A DNA stretch of 64,000 nt from Streptomyces sp. HPF1205. Its GTDB lineage: Bacteria > Actinomycetota > Actinomycetes > Streptomycetales > Streptomycetaceae. The translations under genes were made by a program, and so were the position numbers. Below, one piece after another: positions 9,032 through 17,200 of the stretch (position 1 is the first letter of the stretch; the number at the start of each line of letters is the position of its first letter). The notes under the pieces are model-generated. The model was not told the DNA's origin, searched no databases, and saw nothing but the letters and a program-made list of their open reading frames with translations. The stretch lies in NCBI RefSeq assembly GCF_020400825.1, contig NZ_JAINVH010000005.1:240273-304272 (forward strand), in the 5' to 3' direction.

Positions 9032-9065
9032 CCGGCCGTTACTCCCACGGGAGTACGGCGGCCGG
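9032..9065 (+). terminator. imperfect hairpin after the L,D-transpeptidase gene
   Basis: CCGGCC plus TTACTCCC pairs with GGGAGTA plus GGCCGG around a short CAC loop, with one or two bulges. It starts 24 bp after the stop codon at 9008. No T-run follows, which is usual for high-GC actinomycete terminators. Confidence 0.45.
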
Positions 9066-9176
9066 GCGGGCGGGTTGACCCCGGGAGTACCGCAAGGGCA
9101 TACCGCCGGGCGATGTCCGGACCGGCCGCGTCCGGGAGTCTGGAGGCACAGACGGACGCGGGCGAGGAGGCAGGCG

Positions 9177-9581
9177 GTGGAACAGCGCGAGCGGCGCGGG
9201 GAGCCGGCGGAGCCGGCCGGGTTCGGCCCGCGGTGGGCCGAAGCGGAGCTGCGCGGTGACATCGAGGCACTGGACGCCCTGCTGACCGACGACTTCAGCG
9301 CGGTCGGCCCGTTCGGCTTCGTACTGGACAAGAAGCGGTGGCTGGACCGGTACGTCTCGGGCGGCCTCGTTCACGACGCCTTCGAGTGGGGCGGCGTGAC
9401 GGTGCGCCGCTACGGGCGCGCCGCCGTCGCGGTCGGCGTGCAAGGGCAGCGGAGCGTCTACGAGGGGCGTGATCTGAACGGCCGGTTCCGCGTCACCCAG
9501 ACCCTCGTCGAGCAGGGCGGCACCTGGAGGCTCGCCGCCCTCCACCTCACCCCGACCGGAGAACAGGGCGACCTCGTCTGA
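9177..9581 (+). CDS. NTF2-like (SnoaL/DUF4440-type) protein
   Basis: A 134-residue cone-fold protein with the pattern WAEAELRGDIEALDALLTDDFSAVGP near residues 19-44, then KRWLDRY and a beta-rich C-terminal half ending in WRLAALHLTP. This matches nuclear-transport-factor-2-like proteins, whose roles range from enzymes to binding domains; no specific substrate can be given. The start is fixed by an excellent ribosome site (AGGAGG at 9165-9170, six bases before GTG 9177). It lies 57 bp ahead of an oxidoreductase gene, so the two may form an operon. Confidence 0.8.
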   Translation: MEQRERRGEPAEPAGFGPRWAEAELRGDIEALDALLTDDFSAVGPFGFVLDKKRWLDRYVSGGLVHDAFEWGGVTVRRYGRAAVAVGVQGQRSVYEGRDLNGRFRVTQTLVEQGGTWRLAALHLTPTGEQGDLV

Positions 9582-9638
9582 ACCCACGCACCCGGTACGG
9601 CAGTCCGGCCGGTGAACAGTGAGAGCGGAGGCATCACC

Positions 9639-10688
9639 ATGCGTATCAGCATCAATGTCGCCCACCACAGCGGATCCGGTGGCTCCGGTGGATCCGGTGG
9701 CTCCCGTGGCTCTGGCGGCGAGGTCGCCCGCCTGGAGGAGGTCGTCGCCGCCGCCGACGACCTCGGCCTCGACACGGTGTGGGTGGCGGAACGGCTGCTC
9801 GCCGGGGACGGGACCGGGGAGGGGGGCAACGACGGGGGCTGGGGTGCAGACCGGGCCGGGGACCGGAGCGGGCTCGCCGACGACGAGCCGGTCCTGGAGG
9901 CGTACACGGCGTTGGGTTTCCTCGCCGCACGCAGCACCCGCGTCCGGCTCGGGGCCATGGTGAGCCCGTTCGCGTACCGCCTGCCCGAGCTGACGGTCCG
10001 GGCCGCGGCCACCCTCGACACGCTGTCCGGCGGGCGCGCCCGGCTCGGAGTCAGCGCCGGGTACGCGCAATACGACGGGCACAGCGGGGGCGCCGGCCAC
10101 GGTAGGCACAACGGTCACCGGGTGCGGGACGGTTACTCGGTGCGGGACGAATACGGGGCGCACGGCGGCCGGTGGGACGCCGGTCCCGGGCTCGCGCCGC
10201 CTCCGCTGGCCGAACGGTTCGACCATGTCGAGGACCTGCTGCGGCTGGCCCACCGCACGGTCCGCCCGCCCGTGACGGTGGCGGGCCTCGGCGAGGCGCG
10301 GATGCTGCCCCTGGTCGCCCGGTACGCCGACGCCTGCAACCTGCTGGACGTCCCGCACGAGGGCGCCGTCCTGCGGCGGAAGCTGGACATCCTGGCGGTC
10401 CACTGCCGGAAGGCCGGCCGTCCCCTCGCGGACATCGACCTGTCGGCCACCGCCCGGCCCGAAGCCGGCGAGACCTCGGCGGAACTCATCGCCCGCTGCC
10501 GCCGCTTGGCCGCCCTCGGCTTCGACCACGTGGTGCTGTCCCCCGAAGGCCCCTGGACACCCCGGGCACTCGACACGCTGGCCGTGGCCGCTCCCGCGAT
10601 CGGAGAGGTCAGTGAGCGGCAGGACACGGTCCCGACGGTCGCCTACATCGACGCCTACCGGGTACCGGCGGCGGGTATTCCGGTCTGA
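9639..10688 (+). CDS. LLM-class (F420-dependent type) oxidoreductase with Gly-Ser and Gly/Asp insertions
   Basis: About 349 residues of the luciferase-like TIM-barrel family. Visible blocks are MRISINVAHH, DDLGLDTVWVAE, STRVRLGAMV, ATLDTLSGGRARLGVSAGY and VARYADACNLLDVP. Three oddities occur. An in-frame 9-bp repeat gives a GSGGSGG tract at residues 12-27, where loop 1 should be tight. A Gly/Asp-rich insert follows ERLLAG. The region after ERFDHVEDLLRL lacks roughly 35 residues usually present before the PPV(T/I)VAG strand, while a His/Gly-rich insert precedes it. The enzyme may be altered in cofactor or substrate binding. ATG 9639 has a GGAGG site; a GTG at 9612 is less likely. Confidence 0.75.
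   Translation: MRISINVAHHSGSGGSGGSGGSRGSGGEVARLEEVVAAADDLGLDTVWVAERLLAGDGTGEGGNDGGWGADRAGDRSGLADDEPVLEAYTALGFLAARSTRVRLGAMVSPFAYRLPELTVRAAATLDTLSGGRARLGVSAGYAQYDGHSGGAGHGRHNGHRVRDGYSVRDEYGAHGGRWDAGPGLAPPPLAERFDHVEDLLRLAHRTVRPPVTVAGLGEARMLPLVARYADACNLLDVPHEGAVLRRKLDILAVHCRKAGRPLADIDLSATARPEAGETSAELIARCRRLAALGFDHVVLSPEGPWTPRALDTLAVAAPAIGEVSERQDTVPTVAYIDAYRVPAAGIPV
9672..9716 (+). repeat. 9-bp tandem repeat encoding Gly-Ser-Gly units
   Basis: Five units of the type GGATCCGGT/GGCTCCGGT in a row, in frame with the oxidoreductase. The last two units have diverged. Confidence 0.85.
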
Positions 10689-10778
10689 CGGCTGTGCGGT
10701 TGGCGTGACGGTTCGCGCCACGCGGCGGGCGTGAGCGGCCGACGTACGGGGGGCGGGGAGTCGGCCGGACGCTGATGG

Positions 10779-10803
10779 CCCCACGGCCGGGCCGGCCGTG
10801 GGG
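10779..10803. terminator. bidirectional terminator between convergent genes
   Basis: CCCCACGGCC and GGCCGTGGGG form a perfect 10-bp stem with a 5-base loop. It lies between the convergent ends of the oxidoreductase (10688) and the phospholipase-like gene (10827). Confidence 0.7.
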
Positions 10804-10826
10804 CGGAGGTACGACGGGGTCGGCGG

Positions 10827-11966
10827 TCAGCCGCGCGGTACGACCATCGACTGGACCGCGGGCAGGCCGCGCCAGTCGTTGGAGGCGACCGTGGCGTGGG
10901 CCTTGGCCAGTTGTGCGACGCGGGACTGGGCGTCGGCGACGGAGGGGTTGGTGTCGTCCAGGGCCGGCGGCACGTTCTGGGCGTCGGTCATGAACAGCAG
11001 GTAGTGGTTGGTGTCGTACCAGCTCGTGTCGATCGACCCGTTGAGGTAGGTGGCCGCGTCACCGTCGAAGGCCACGAACCACGGCCGCAGGGAGGCGTCG
11101 GAGTATCGGGCACGCGGGTCGCCGGCCTGGGCGTTGTGGACCGAGGGGAAGATGTTCGCCTGCGAGGTCCTGCCCTGGCTGTGCAGGTCGCGCAGGTAAC
11201 CGGCGTACTCCTGGTCGGTCCACAGCGAGTCGGTGGGGTTGTTCTCCTCGACGGTGCCCGGGATGACCTCGATGAGTACCTTGCCGGCGAGCTGCTGCCG
11301 GGTGGGCCAGTTGCCGGCCCTGGCCGCGTCGTCGAGTGTGGCGTACTGGCCGCCGTCGGGCTTGGTGAGCAGGTCGGCGGGCTTGAAGACCAGGTTGCCC
11401 AGGTGGGCGCTGATCGACTGGTCCAGCTTGGCCGGGCTCATGCCGAGGTCGGCCTGGAAACCGGCCTTCATCTCCAGCTTGATGACGATCGGGGCGTGCC
11501 CCGGGTGGGCGCCGAGCCAGACCCGCACGTCGTCCAGGCAGCTCTCCAGATCCTTGTTGGCCCCTCCGGTGTAGAGGTCGGCGGGCGCGGAGGCGTTGAC
11601 GCAGTTGTTCTTGTTGCTGGTCAGGCTGTCGTGGCTGACCTTCCACTCCTGGGTGAAGAAGTCGTCCCAGACGTCGAGTTCGATCATCGAGGTGCCCGTG
11701 TCGAGCCCCTGCGCGAGATAGGTGAACGCGGCGGGGTCGTACGTGTTGTGCAGACCCGACGTGGTCGCACCCGAGAACGGAAGCGTTTCCGTTCCGGCGG
11801 CGGTCGCGGCGCGCGTGGCCGTCGCGGAGTTCGTGGCGCTCGCGGTGCTCGCGGCGGTCGCGGTGGTTCCGGCGCCCGCGACCGTGAAGGCCAGGCACGC
11901 GGTGAACGTGCCCACGAGCGCGGTGCGCAGCCCGAGCGGAACCCGGCTGTTCGACTGACCGGTCAC
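10827..11966 (-). CDS. secreted Ca2+-dependent PI-PLC-type phosphodiesterase
   Basis: About 379 residues. The N-terminus has basic residues, a hydrophobic core (ALVGTFTACLAFTVAGAG) and an Ala-rich region, consistent with a Sec signal peptide. The mature part begins with a TIM-barrel pattern (TSGLHNTYDP, then IELDVWDDFFTQEWKVSHD and IVIKLEMK). This fits the PI-PLC-C1-like (Ca2+-dependent) phospholipase family; the first His and the acidic ELD/KLE residues are the expected catalytic and calcium ligands. The substrate could be phosphatidylinositol or another glycerophosphodiester. The GTG start at 11966 has GGAGGA just upstream. The Ala/Thr repeat after the signal peptide is low complexity. Confidence 0.8.
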   Translation of the reverse strand: MTGQSNSRVPLGLRTALVGTFTACLAFTVAGAGTTATAASTASATNSATATRAATAAGTETLPFSGATTSGLHNTYDPAAFTYLAQGLDTGTSMIELDVWDDFFTQEWKVSHDSLTSNKNNCVNASAPADLYTGGANKDLESCLDDVRVWLGAHPGHAPIVIKLEMKAGFQADLGMSPAKLDQSISAHLGNLVFKPADLLTKPDGGQYATLDDAARAGNWPTRQQLAGKVLIEVIPGTVEENNPTDSLWTDQEYAGYLRDLHSQGRTSQANIFPSVHNAQAGDPRARYSDASLRPWFVAFDGDAATYLNGSIDTSWYDTNHYLLFMTDAQNVPPALDDTNPSVADAQSRVAQLAKAHATVASNDWRGLPAVQSMVVPRG

Positions 11967-12199
11967 ATGTCCTCCAGAGGGGGGTGGCTCTCCGTCCAGG
12001 ACGGTGACGGCCACTCATGAATCGACGGAGACATGACACGTAACACGATCTGGAATCCACCTGTCAGCTCCGCAGCCGCGGCAATCGGTGAGCTGCCGCG
12101 GCAAACGGTGAGTTCCGGCCAGGCGGCGGGTGGCGGGTGGTTCGGTGCGCCCCCCGTGCCGGGCGGGCGAGGTGGCGGTCGAGCGGCGCGCGGTACGGG

Positions 12200-12523
12200 T
12201 CAGCTCACGCCGGCCAGCCGGAGGAGCGCCGTGGTCGCGGCCGCCGCCAGGACGACGAGCGCGAACGGGGCCTTGCGCCAGGCGAGCAGCGCTCCCACGG
12301 CGACGCCGACGGGCCGGGCGGGGCCGGTGAAGGAGTGGGACGCGGTGAGGGACGAGGTGGCGACCAGGGCGGCGAGCATGACCACGACCGCGGTGGCCAT
12401 GAGCCGTTCCACCCGCGGCGAGAGGGTGACGCGAGCGCGCAGGGCGGGACCGGCCAGGCGGAAGGCGAACGTGCCCGCGCCCAGGACCACGGTGGCCGAC
12501 GCGAGTGCCGCGGGACTGCTCAT
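12200..12523 (-). CDS. azlD: AzlD-type branched-chain amino acid exporter subunit
   Basis: About 107 residues with four hydrophobic helices. The AzlD pattern is GAGTFAFRLAGPAL near residues 15-28, followed by ATAVVVMLAALVATS, and there are no long loops. AzlD is the small partner of AzlC, and together they export branched-chain amino acids or analogues. The start lies four bases after the AzlC stop on the same strand, which supports coupled translation. Upstream is the divergent XRE-cupin regulator, the usual arrangement for such pairs. Confidence 0.83.
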   Translation of the reverse strand: MSSPAALASATVVLGAGTFAFRLAGPALRARVTLSPRVERLMATAVVVMLAALVATSSLTASHSFTGPARPVGVAVGALLAWRKAPFALVVLAAAATTALLRLAGVS

Positions 12524-12527
12524 CAGG

Positions 12528-13400
12528 TCAACCGTCCTTTCGCGCGGCACGGCCGTCTGCCGCGATGGTCCCGCGTGCGCCGGGTGGATTACGGGAGCTG
12601 CTTACGTTGCGGGCGATGGGTGTGCCGCCGGACCGACAGGTGCCGGGCGTGTCAGGCGTGCCGGGCGTCTTGGGTGCGTGGCCTGTCCCTTGTGTGCCGT
12701 CGGCGTCGGCGCCTTTGTCGTCGCGGGGCAGGGCCGCGGCGATTCCCGCGAGTGCCAGGAGGACCGGCAGGCCCGCGGGCAGGAACGGGGTGGTCGCGAG
12801 GGCGATCGCTGCCCCGGCGAGGGCAGCCCGGCGCGTTGCCGCGCGGTCCAGCGACGGCAGGACAAGGGCGAGGAGTACGGCGGGGAAGGCGGCATCCAGC
12901 CCGAAGGCGTCCGTGTCGCCGATCGCCCGGCCGCCGAACACGCCGGCGAGCACCCCCAGGTTCCAGCACAGGAACAACCCGATTCCGCAGGTCCAGTACG
13001 CGACCCGACGCCGCCGGGGCTCCTCCTGGGCGAGGGTGAAGGCCACCGCCTCGTCCACCATGAGATGGCTGCCCACCAGCCGGACCGGCCACTTGGCGCC
13101 GAGGACGTCACCGACCGAGAACCCGAACGGCACGTGCCGCGCGTTGACCAGCAACCCCGCCACCACTGCGGCGACAGGGTTCCCGCCGGCGCCGACGATC
13201 CCGATGAAAAGGAACTGCGCCGCCCCCGCGAACACCACCACCGACGACAGCACGGGCAGCCACAGAGGCAGCCCGAGTCCGACCGCGATGGCACCGAAGG
13301 ACGCGCCGACCAACGAGTCGGCCACGCACACCAGCGCGACATCCCGCGCGATGTCCCGCGCAAGGTCCCGCTCCAGGGTTCGCCACATCGAACGCTTCAC
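12528..13400 (-). CDS. azlC: AzlC-type amino acid exporter with a long low-complexity tail
   Basis: About 290 residues. The first 230 show AzlC helices and motifs (SFGAIAVGLGLPLWLPVLSS, GAAQFLFIGIVGAGGNPV, LLVNARHVPFGF, GSHLMVDEAVAF). The last 60 residues are Gly/Pro/Thr-rich and not typical of the family, as though the reading frame ran on into former intergenic DNA. A GTG at 13400 and an ATG at 13388 are both possible starts. A TTGACG box lies 31 bp upstream within an inverted repeat (13428-13443), so expression is probably controlled by the divergent regulator. Substrate specificity is not determined. Confidence 0.83.
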   Translation of the reverse strand: MKRSMWRTLERDLARDIARDVALVCVADSLVGASFGAIAVGLGLPLWLPVLSSVVVFAGAAQFLFIGIVGAGGNPVAAVVAGLLVNARHVPFGFSVGDVLGAKWPVRLVGSHLMVDEAVAFTLAQEEPRRRRVAYWTCGIGLFLCWNLGVLAGVFGGRAIGDTDAFGLDAAFPAVLLALVLPSLDRAATRRAALAGAAIALATTPFLPAGLPVLLALAGIAAALPRDDKGADADGTQGTGHAPKTPGTPDTPGTCRSGGTPIARNVSSSRNPPGARGTIAADGRAARKDG

Positions 13401-13427
13401 CGTCTACAATGAACACACGGACACGCT

Positions 13428-13443
13428 GTTCGTCAAATCGAAC
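13428..13443. promoter_or_regulatory. probable operator overlapping the azlC -35 box
   Basis: GTTCG, six bases, CGAAC: a 16-bp inverted repeat. Read on the minus strand it overlaps TTGACG (plus-strand 13431-13436), a good -35 for azlC, with a CATTGT-like -10 some 19 bp downstream. The divergent gene encodes an XRE-cupin regulator, the natural candidate to bind here. Confidence 0.5.
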
Positions 13444-13589
13444 GACAGGATCTTCTGGTGAACGCCAAGCGCTCCCTGTCGAACCTGCGTGAGAACCGTG
13501 CAAGCGCGGATCCGCGCGATTACCGAACCCCCGAACCCCGAACGCACCGAATCACCCAACCGACCGCACCAGAACCCGGGAAGCACACC

Positions 13590-14156
13590 ATGGCCCCCAT
13601 CGAGAGCAGCGGCGCTCCGCTCGCCACCATCGCCGCCTCCCTGCAGCGCGAGCGGCGCCGCAAGGGCTTGTCTCTCGCCGAGGTCGCCCGCCGCGCCGGT
13701 ATCGCCAAGTCCACGCTGTCCCAGCTCGAGTCCGGCACCGGCAACCCGAGTGTGGAGACGCTGTGGGCGCTGTGCGTCACCCTGGACGTGCCGTTCGCCC
13801 AGCTCGTGGACCCGCCGCGCCCCAGGGTCAAGGTGATCAGGGCGGGCGAGGGACCCACCTTCACCGCCGAGCGCTCGGACTACGTCGCCACTTTGCTGGC
13901 ATCCTGCCCGCCTCACGCTCGCCGCGACGTCTACCTCGTCTCGTCCGAGCCCGGTACCGTCCGCGAGTCCGATCCGCACGCTCCGGGTCTGGTCGAGCAC
14001 GTCGTTCTCAGCACCGGCCGCGCTCTGGTCGGCGTCGCCGAGGAACCGGTCGAACTGGCCCCGGGCGACTACATCTCCTATCCCGGCGACGTCCCGCACA
14101 TTTTCCGTGCCCTGGAACCGGGCACGGTCGCGGTCCTGCTGTCGGAACACAATTGA
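13590..14156 (+). CDS. XRE-family transcriptional regulator with cupin domain
   Basis: About 188 residues. The helix-turn-helix at residues 13-60 is standard (LAEVARRAGIAKSTLSQLESG, then NPSVETLWALC). The C-terminal half is a small-molecule-binding cupin barrel ending in PGDYISYPGDVPHIFRAL. Such proteins usually sense a metabolite and repress adjacent exporter or catabolic genes; here the divergent azlCD pair is the likely target. ATG 13590 begins the conserved region; an in-frame upstream extension to 13458 is Arg/Pro-rich and looks like non-coding sequence. Confidence 0.87.
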   Translation: MAPIESSGAPLATIAASLQRERRRKGLSLAEVARRAGIAKSTLSQLESGTGNPSVETLWALCVTLDVPFAQLVDPPRPRVKVIRAGEGPTFTAERSDYVATLLASCPPHARRDVYLVSSEPGTVRESDPHAPGLVEHVVLSTGRALVGVAEEPVELAPGDYISYPGDVPHIFRALEPGTVAVLLSEHN

Positions 14157-14252
14157 CTCCGGGCCGTCGGGCCGACGTGGATGGTGCGATGACCGACACC
14201 GGCCGACGCCCCCGACGAGCCGGCGAATCGCCGAGAAAGGCCGGTGCCCCTC

Positions 14253-15179
14253 ATGGCCTCGAAGGATCCCGAACGCGAACCCGTGGCGAACGATCCGGGA
14301 TCAGATCCCGGAGCAACCGATCCAGGATCAACCGATACCGGATCAACCGATCCCGCACAGCCCGGCGTCGGTGCGGCCGGGCCGGAGCAGGGGGGCTCGG
14401 CGGGCCCTGGACCGGACGGCTCCGTTCGGACGGAGCGGTCCGGCGCCGTCACCACCGTGGTCCTGTCGCGCCCGGGGGTGCGCAACGCCGTGGACGGCCC
14501 GACAGCGGCCCGGCTGGCCGCGGCGTTCCGCGCCTTCGACGCGGACGACACAGCCTCGGTGGGAGTGCTGTGGGGGGAGGGCGGCACGTTCTGTGCCGGC
14601 GCCGATCTCAAGGCGGTGGGAACCGATCGGGGCAATCGCGTGGCCGAGGGCGGCGACGGCCCCATGGGCCCCACCCGCATGCGGCTGGGCAAGCCGGTGG
14701 TCGCCGCGATCGCCGGTCACGCGGTGGCCGGCGGCCTGGAACTGGCACTGTGGTGCGACCTGCGGGTCGCCGAGGAGGACGCGGTACTCGGCGTTTTCTG
14801 CCGCCGCTGGGGCGTGCCGCTGATCGACGGCGGCACCGTACGCCTGCCCCGGCTGATCGGCGCGGGCCGGGCCATGGACCTGATTCTCACCGGCCGCCCG
14901 GTCAGCGCCGCGGAGGCGCTCGCCATCGGACTGGTCGACCGGGTCGTTCCGTGCGGCACCGCCCGCGCCGCAGCCGAGCGGCTCGCCGCCGAGATCGCCG
15001 CCTTTCCCCAGACCTGCCTTCGCCACGACCGCCTGTCCCTCCTGGACCAGGAGGGCCTCGACGAAGGCGCGGCCCTGGCCGCGGAGTTGGCCCATGGGCG
15101 GGTCTGCCTTCCCGAAGCCGCGGCCGGCGCCGCCCGTTTCGCCTCCGGGCAGGGCCGCCATGGTTCCTTCGGTACCTGA
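14253..15179 (+). CDS. enoyl-CoA hydratase/isomerase family protein with repetitive N-terminus
   Basis: About 308 residues. After a 60-residue Asp/Pro/Gly/Ser-rich leader comes a crotonase fold. GTFCAGADLKAVG and HAVAGGLELALWCDL form the two oxyanion-hole segments, followed by the C-terminal helices. Only one of the usual acidic catalytic residues is obvious, so hydratase versus other crotonase activity is open. The leader arises from a 15-bp tandem repeat at 14304-14354 (units like GATCCAGGATCAACC), giving repeated DPGST-type pentapeptides. GTG at 14244 is an alternative start. It follows the XRE gene by 96 bp. Confidence 0.8.
   Translation: MASKDPEREPVANDPGSDPGATDPGSTDTGSTDPAQPGVGAAGPEQGGSAGPGPDGSVRTERSGAVTTVVLSRPGVRNAVDGPTAARLAAAFRAFDADDTASVGVLWGEGGTFCAGADLKAVGTDRGNRVAEGGDGPMGPTRMRLGKPVVAAIAGHAVAGGLELALWCDLRVAEEDAVLGVFCRRWGVPLIDGGTVRLPRLIGAGRAMDLILTGRPVSAAEALAIGLVDRVVPCGTARAAAERLAAEIAAFPQTCLRHDRLSLLDQEGLDEGAALAAELAHGRVCLPEAAAGAARFASGQGRHGSFGT
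14304..14354 (+). repeat. 15-bp tandem repeat in the crotonase leader
   Basis: Three units (14304-14318, 14319-14333, 14334-14348) and a partial fourth, with a degenerate copy before them. It is in frame and encodes DPGST-like pentapeptides. Confidence 0.8.
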
Positions 15180-15233
15180 CACGGATCCGGCCTGGTGCGG
15201 CGACCCGGGCGAGGCCCCCGGGTCCTGCGCCGG

Positions 15234-15740
15234 TCACGCCCTGCCCGCGCTGCCGGCGACACGTATCGCCCAGGCGAGACAGGCCAGCGAAGCCGTGGTC
15301 GCCAGGGTGCGGGCCACGTTCCAGTGCACCCAGGTCGACTCGAACCGGGCACGGACGGCGGCGAGGCCGTGGATCCTGCCGGGCGCACCGGCTCCCGCCA
15401 ACCGGTTGTTGAGCGGAACGTTGAGGCCCATGGTGATGAGGAGCGAGACCGCGTAGAGGACGACTCCGGCGATGATCCACGCGAGGGCGGGGCGACCCTC
15501 GCCGTGCCGGTGCAGGAACGCGGCGACCAGGCCGAGTACCAGCGCGCCGCCGAAGGCCAGGCCGAACCAGCCGTTCTGTATCGCCACGTTGATGCGCTGC
15601 ATGGCCTCGACGAACGTACGGTCGTCCGATTGCCCGAGTCCTGGCATCACCGCGACGGAGAAGGCGAAGTAGATCCCCGCCATCAAGCCGGTGAGGACTG
15701 TCGCGGCGAGCAGGGCGACGCCGCCGATGGTGCCGTTCAT
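15234..15740 (-). CDS. DUF1772 (anthrone-oxygenase-like) membrane protein
   Basis: About 168 residues with four membrane helices. The DUF1772 features are the first helix with TGLMAGIYFAFSVAVMPGL, then VEAMQRINVAIQN, and NVPLNNRLA before the last helix. The family contains putative anthrone oxygenases and many proteins of unknown role. The ATG at 15740 has GGAGG four bases upstream and is the clear start. An in-frame ATG at 15926 also has a good AGGAAGG site, so a longer form with a His-rich N-terminus cannot be excluded. It is divergent from an AraC regulator that probably controls it. Confidence 0.83.
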   Translation of the reverse strand: MNGTIGGVALLAATVLTGLMAGIYFAFSVAVMPGLGQSDDRTFVEAMQRINVAIQNGWFGLAFGGALVLGLVAAFLHRHGEGRPALAWIIAGVVLYAVSLLITMGLNVPLNNRLAGAGAPGRIHGLAAVRARFESTWVHWNVARTLATTASLACLAWAIRVAGSAGRA

Positions 15741-16080
15741 GGATCCTCCCCGGGCGCTTCGCGGCCGAACTGTCCGAATACGGGCGGCGGGCGTGCCCCA
15801 CCGCGGTGGATGCCCCTGCGTGGGCAGACCGGGCGCTCGGTGGTGGTGCGGGCCGTTGCCGGTGTGCGAAACGGCGTCGGTGTGCGACGCGGCGGTCCTG
15901 TCCGGGACCGTTTCCGTGTTCCTCATGTGTCCGCCTTCCTGGTGGCGTGTGTACGGGTGGGCAGGGGCGGTGGCTCGCGGGTCCGGTGTCATGCCTGTCA
16001 GTACAGCCGCGCGGTCCGCGGCCGGGCCATCGGCGAAAAGCTCATCGCCATACGCGGTCGTCCAGTCCTAGGCTGAGCGC
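15741..16080. other. 340-bp divergent intergenic region
   Basis: Holds the promoters of DUF1772 (minus) and the AraC regulator (plus). A TAGGCT box at 16069-16074, just before the ATG at 16081, suggests a very short leader for the regulator. No other gene is supported. Confidence 0.5.
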
Positions 16081-17046
16081 ATGGATCCACTGGCGACCCT
16101 GCTGGACGGGCCGCGGGCGCGCGGCGCCTTCCTGCTGCGCTCGATCCTCAGCCCGCCCTGGTCGCTGAGGATCGCCGACCGTGCGCCGTTGACCCTGATG
16201 TACCTGGTCAGCGGCGAGGCCTGGGTGATTCCCGACGCCGGAGCGCCGGTGCGCCTGCGGCCCGGCGACATCGCGGTGGTGCGCGGCCCGCAGCCCTATA
16301 CCGTCGCCGACGACCCTGCCACAGAGCCCCGGATCGTCATCCGGCCCGGCCAGGTCTCCACCGGCCCGGACGGCGAAGAACTCTGCGACGAGATGGACCT
16401 CGGCGTTCGCACCTGGGGCGACGACCCCCAGGGCTCCGCCGTGCTCATCAGCGGCACCTACCAGATGGGTGGCGAGGTCAGCCGCCGCCTTCTGGCCGCT
16501 CTGCCGCACGTCCTGCACCTGCCGGGAGACACCTGGCACAGCCCACTGCCCGACCTGCTGTCCGAGGAAGTCGTCCGCGACCAGCCCGGACAGGAGATCG
16601 TGCTGGACCGCCTCCTGGACCTGCTGCTCATCGCGGTGCTCCGGACATGGTTCTCCCGGCCGGGGGCCGGCGCACCCGGCTGGTACGCCGCCCGGAGCGA
16701 CCCGGTCGTCGGGCCGGCCCTCAACCTCCTTCACGAAAATCCCGCGCACCCGTGGACGGTGGCGTCGCTCGCCGCGCGGACCGGGGTCTCCCGCGCGGCG
16801 CTCGGCCGCCGCTTCACCGAACTGGTCGGCGAACCGCCCATGTCCTACCTGACCGGTTGGCGGCTGACCCTGGCCGCCGACCTCTTGCGGGAACCGGACG
16901 CCACCGTCGCGGCGGTGGCCCGCAAGGTCGGGTACAGCACCCCGTTCGCTCTCAGCGCGGCGTTCAAGCGCGTACGGGGAGTCAGCCCGCAGCAGCACCG
17001 GGAGGGTGTGGTGCCTGGGGTCGGCGGCGATGCGGTCGCGAGCTGA
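16081..17046 (+). CDS. AraC-family regulator with N-terminal cupin_6 domain
   Basis: About 321 residues. The N-terminal half is a cupin-like sensor (YLVSGEAWVIP, RPGDIAVVRGPQPY). The C-terminal 100 residues have both AraC helix-turn-helix motifs (WTVASLAARTGVSRAALGRRF and VAAVARKVGYSTPFALSAAFKRVRG). Cupin_6-AraC proteins typically activate or repress a neighbouring oxidoreductase or DUF1772 gene; here the divergent DUF1772 gene fits. The ATG lies 6-7 bases after a TAGGCT -10-like box, so the mRNA may be nearly leaderless. Confidence 0.88.
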   Translation: MDPLATLLDGPRARGAFLLRSILSPPWSLRIADRAPLTLMYLVSGEAWVIPDAGAPVRLRPGDIAVVRGPQPYTVADDPATEPRIVIRPGQVSTGPDGEELCDEMDLGVRTWGDDPQGSAVLISGTYQMGGEVSRRLLAALPHVLHLPGDTWHSPLPDLLSEEVVRDQPGQEIVLDRLLDLLLIAVLRTWFSRPGAGAPGWYAARSDPVVGPALNLLHENPAHPWTVASLAARTGVSRAALGRRFTELVGEPPMSYLTGWRLTLAADLLREPDATVAAVARKVGYSTPFALSAAFKRVRGVSPQQHREGVVPGVGGDAVAS

Positions 17047-17098
17047 ACCACTCGAACCGTAGCGCGATCGGAACCGACGGCGCGGCAGCCGTTCGTCC

Positions 17099-17163
17099 GG
17101 CCTGTGGAAAACTCCCGGGCCGGTGCGGCGAACCGTCGGTCCGCCGCGAAGGCCTGTGGAAAA
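17099..17163. repeat. two copies of a 13-bp direct repeat upstream of the LysR gene
   Basis: GGCCTGTGGAAAA occurs exactly at 17099-17111 and 17151-17163, 52 bp apart (about five helical turns). The second copy ends 37 bp before the LysR start. Spacing and place suggest binding sites for a regulator, possibly the LysR protein itself. Confidence 0.6.
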
Positions 17164-17200
17164 GCCGGCGCACTCTCCGGTCTGCTTTTAGTCTGACTGA

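Noticed and set aside
15741..15992. N-terminal extension of the DUF1772 protein
   Set aside because: An ATG at 15926 has a good ribosome site, but the His-rich extension has no family support; the start at 15740 with GGAGG is better. Kept as an alternative only.
17099..17163. DnaA boxes of an origin of replication
   Set aside because: TGTGGAAAA differs from the Streptomyces DnaA box (TGTGGACAA on one strand) and there are only two copies, beside a LysR gene and not dnaA/dnaN.
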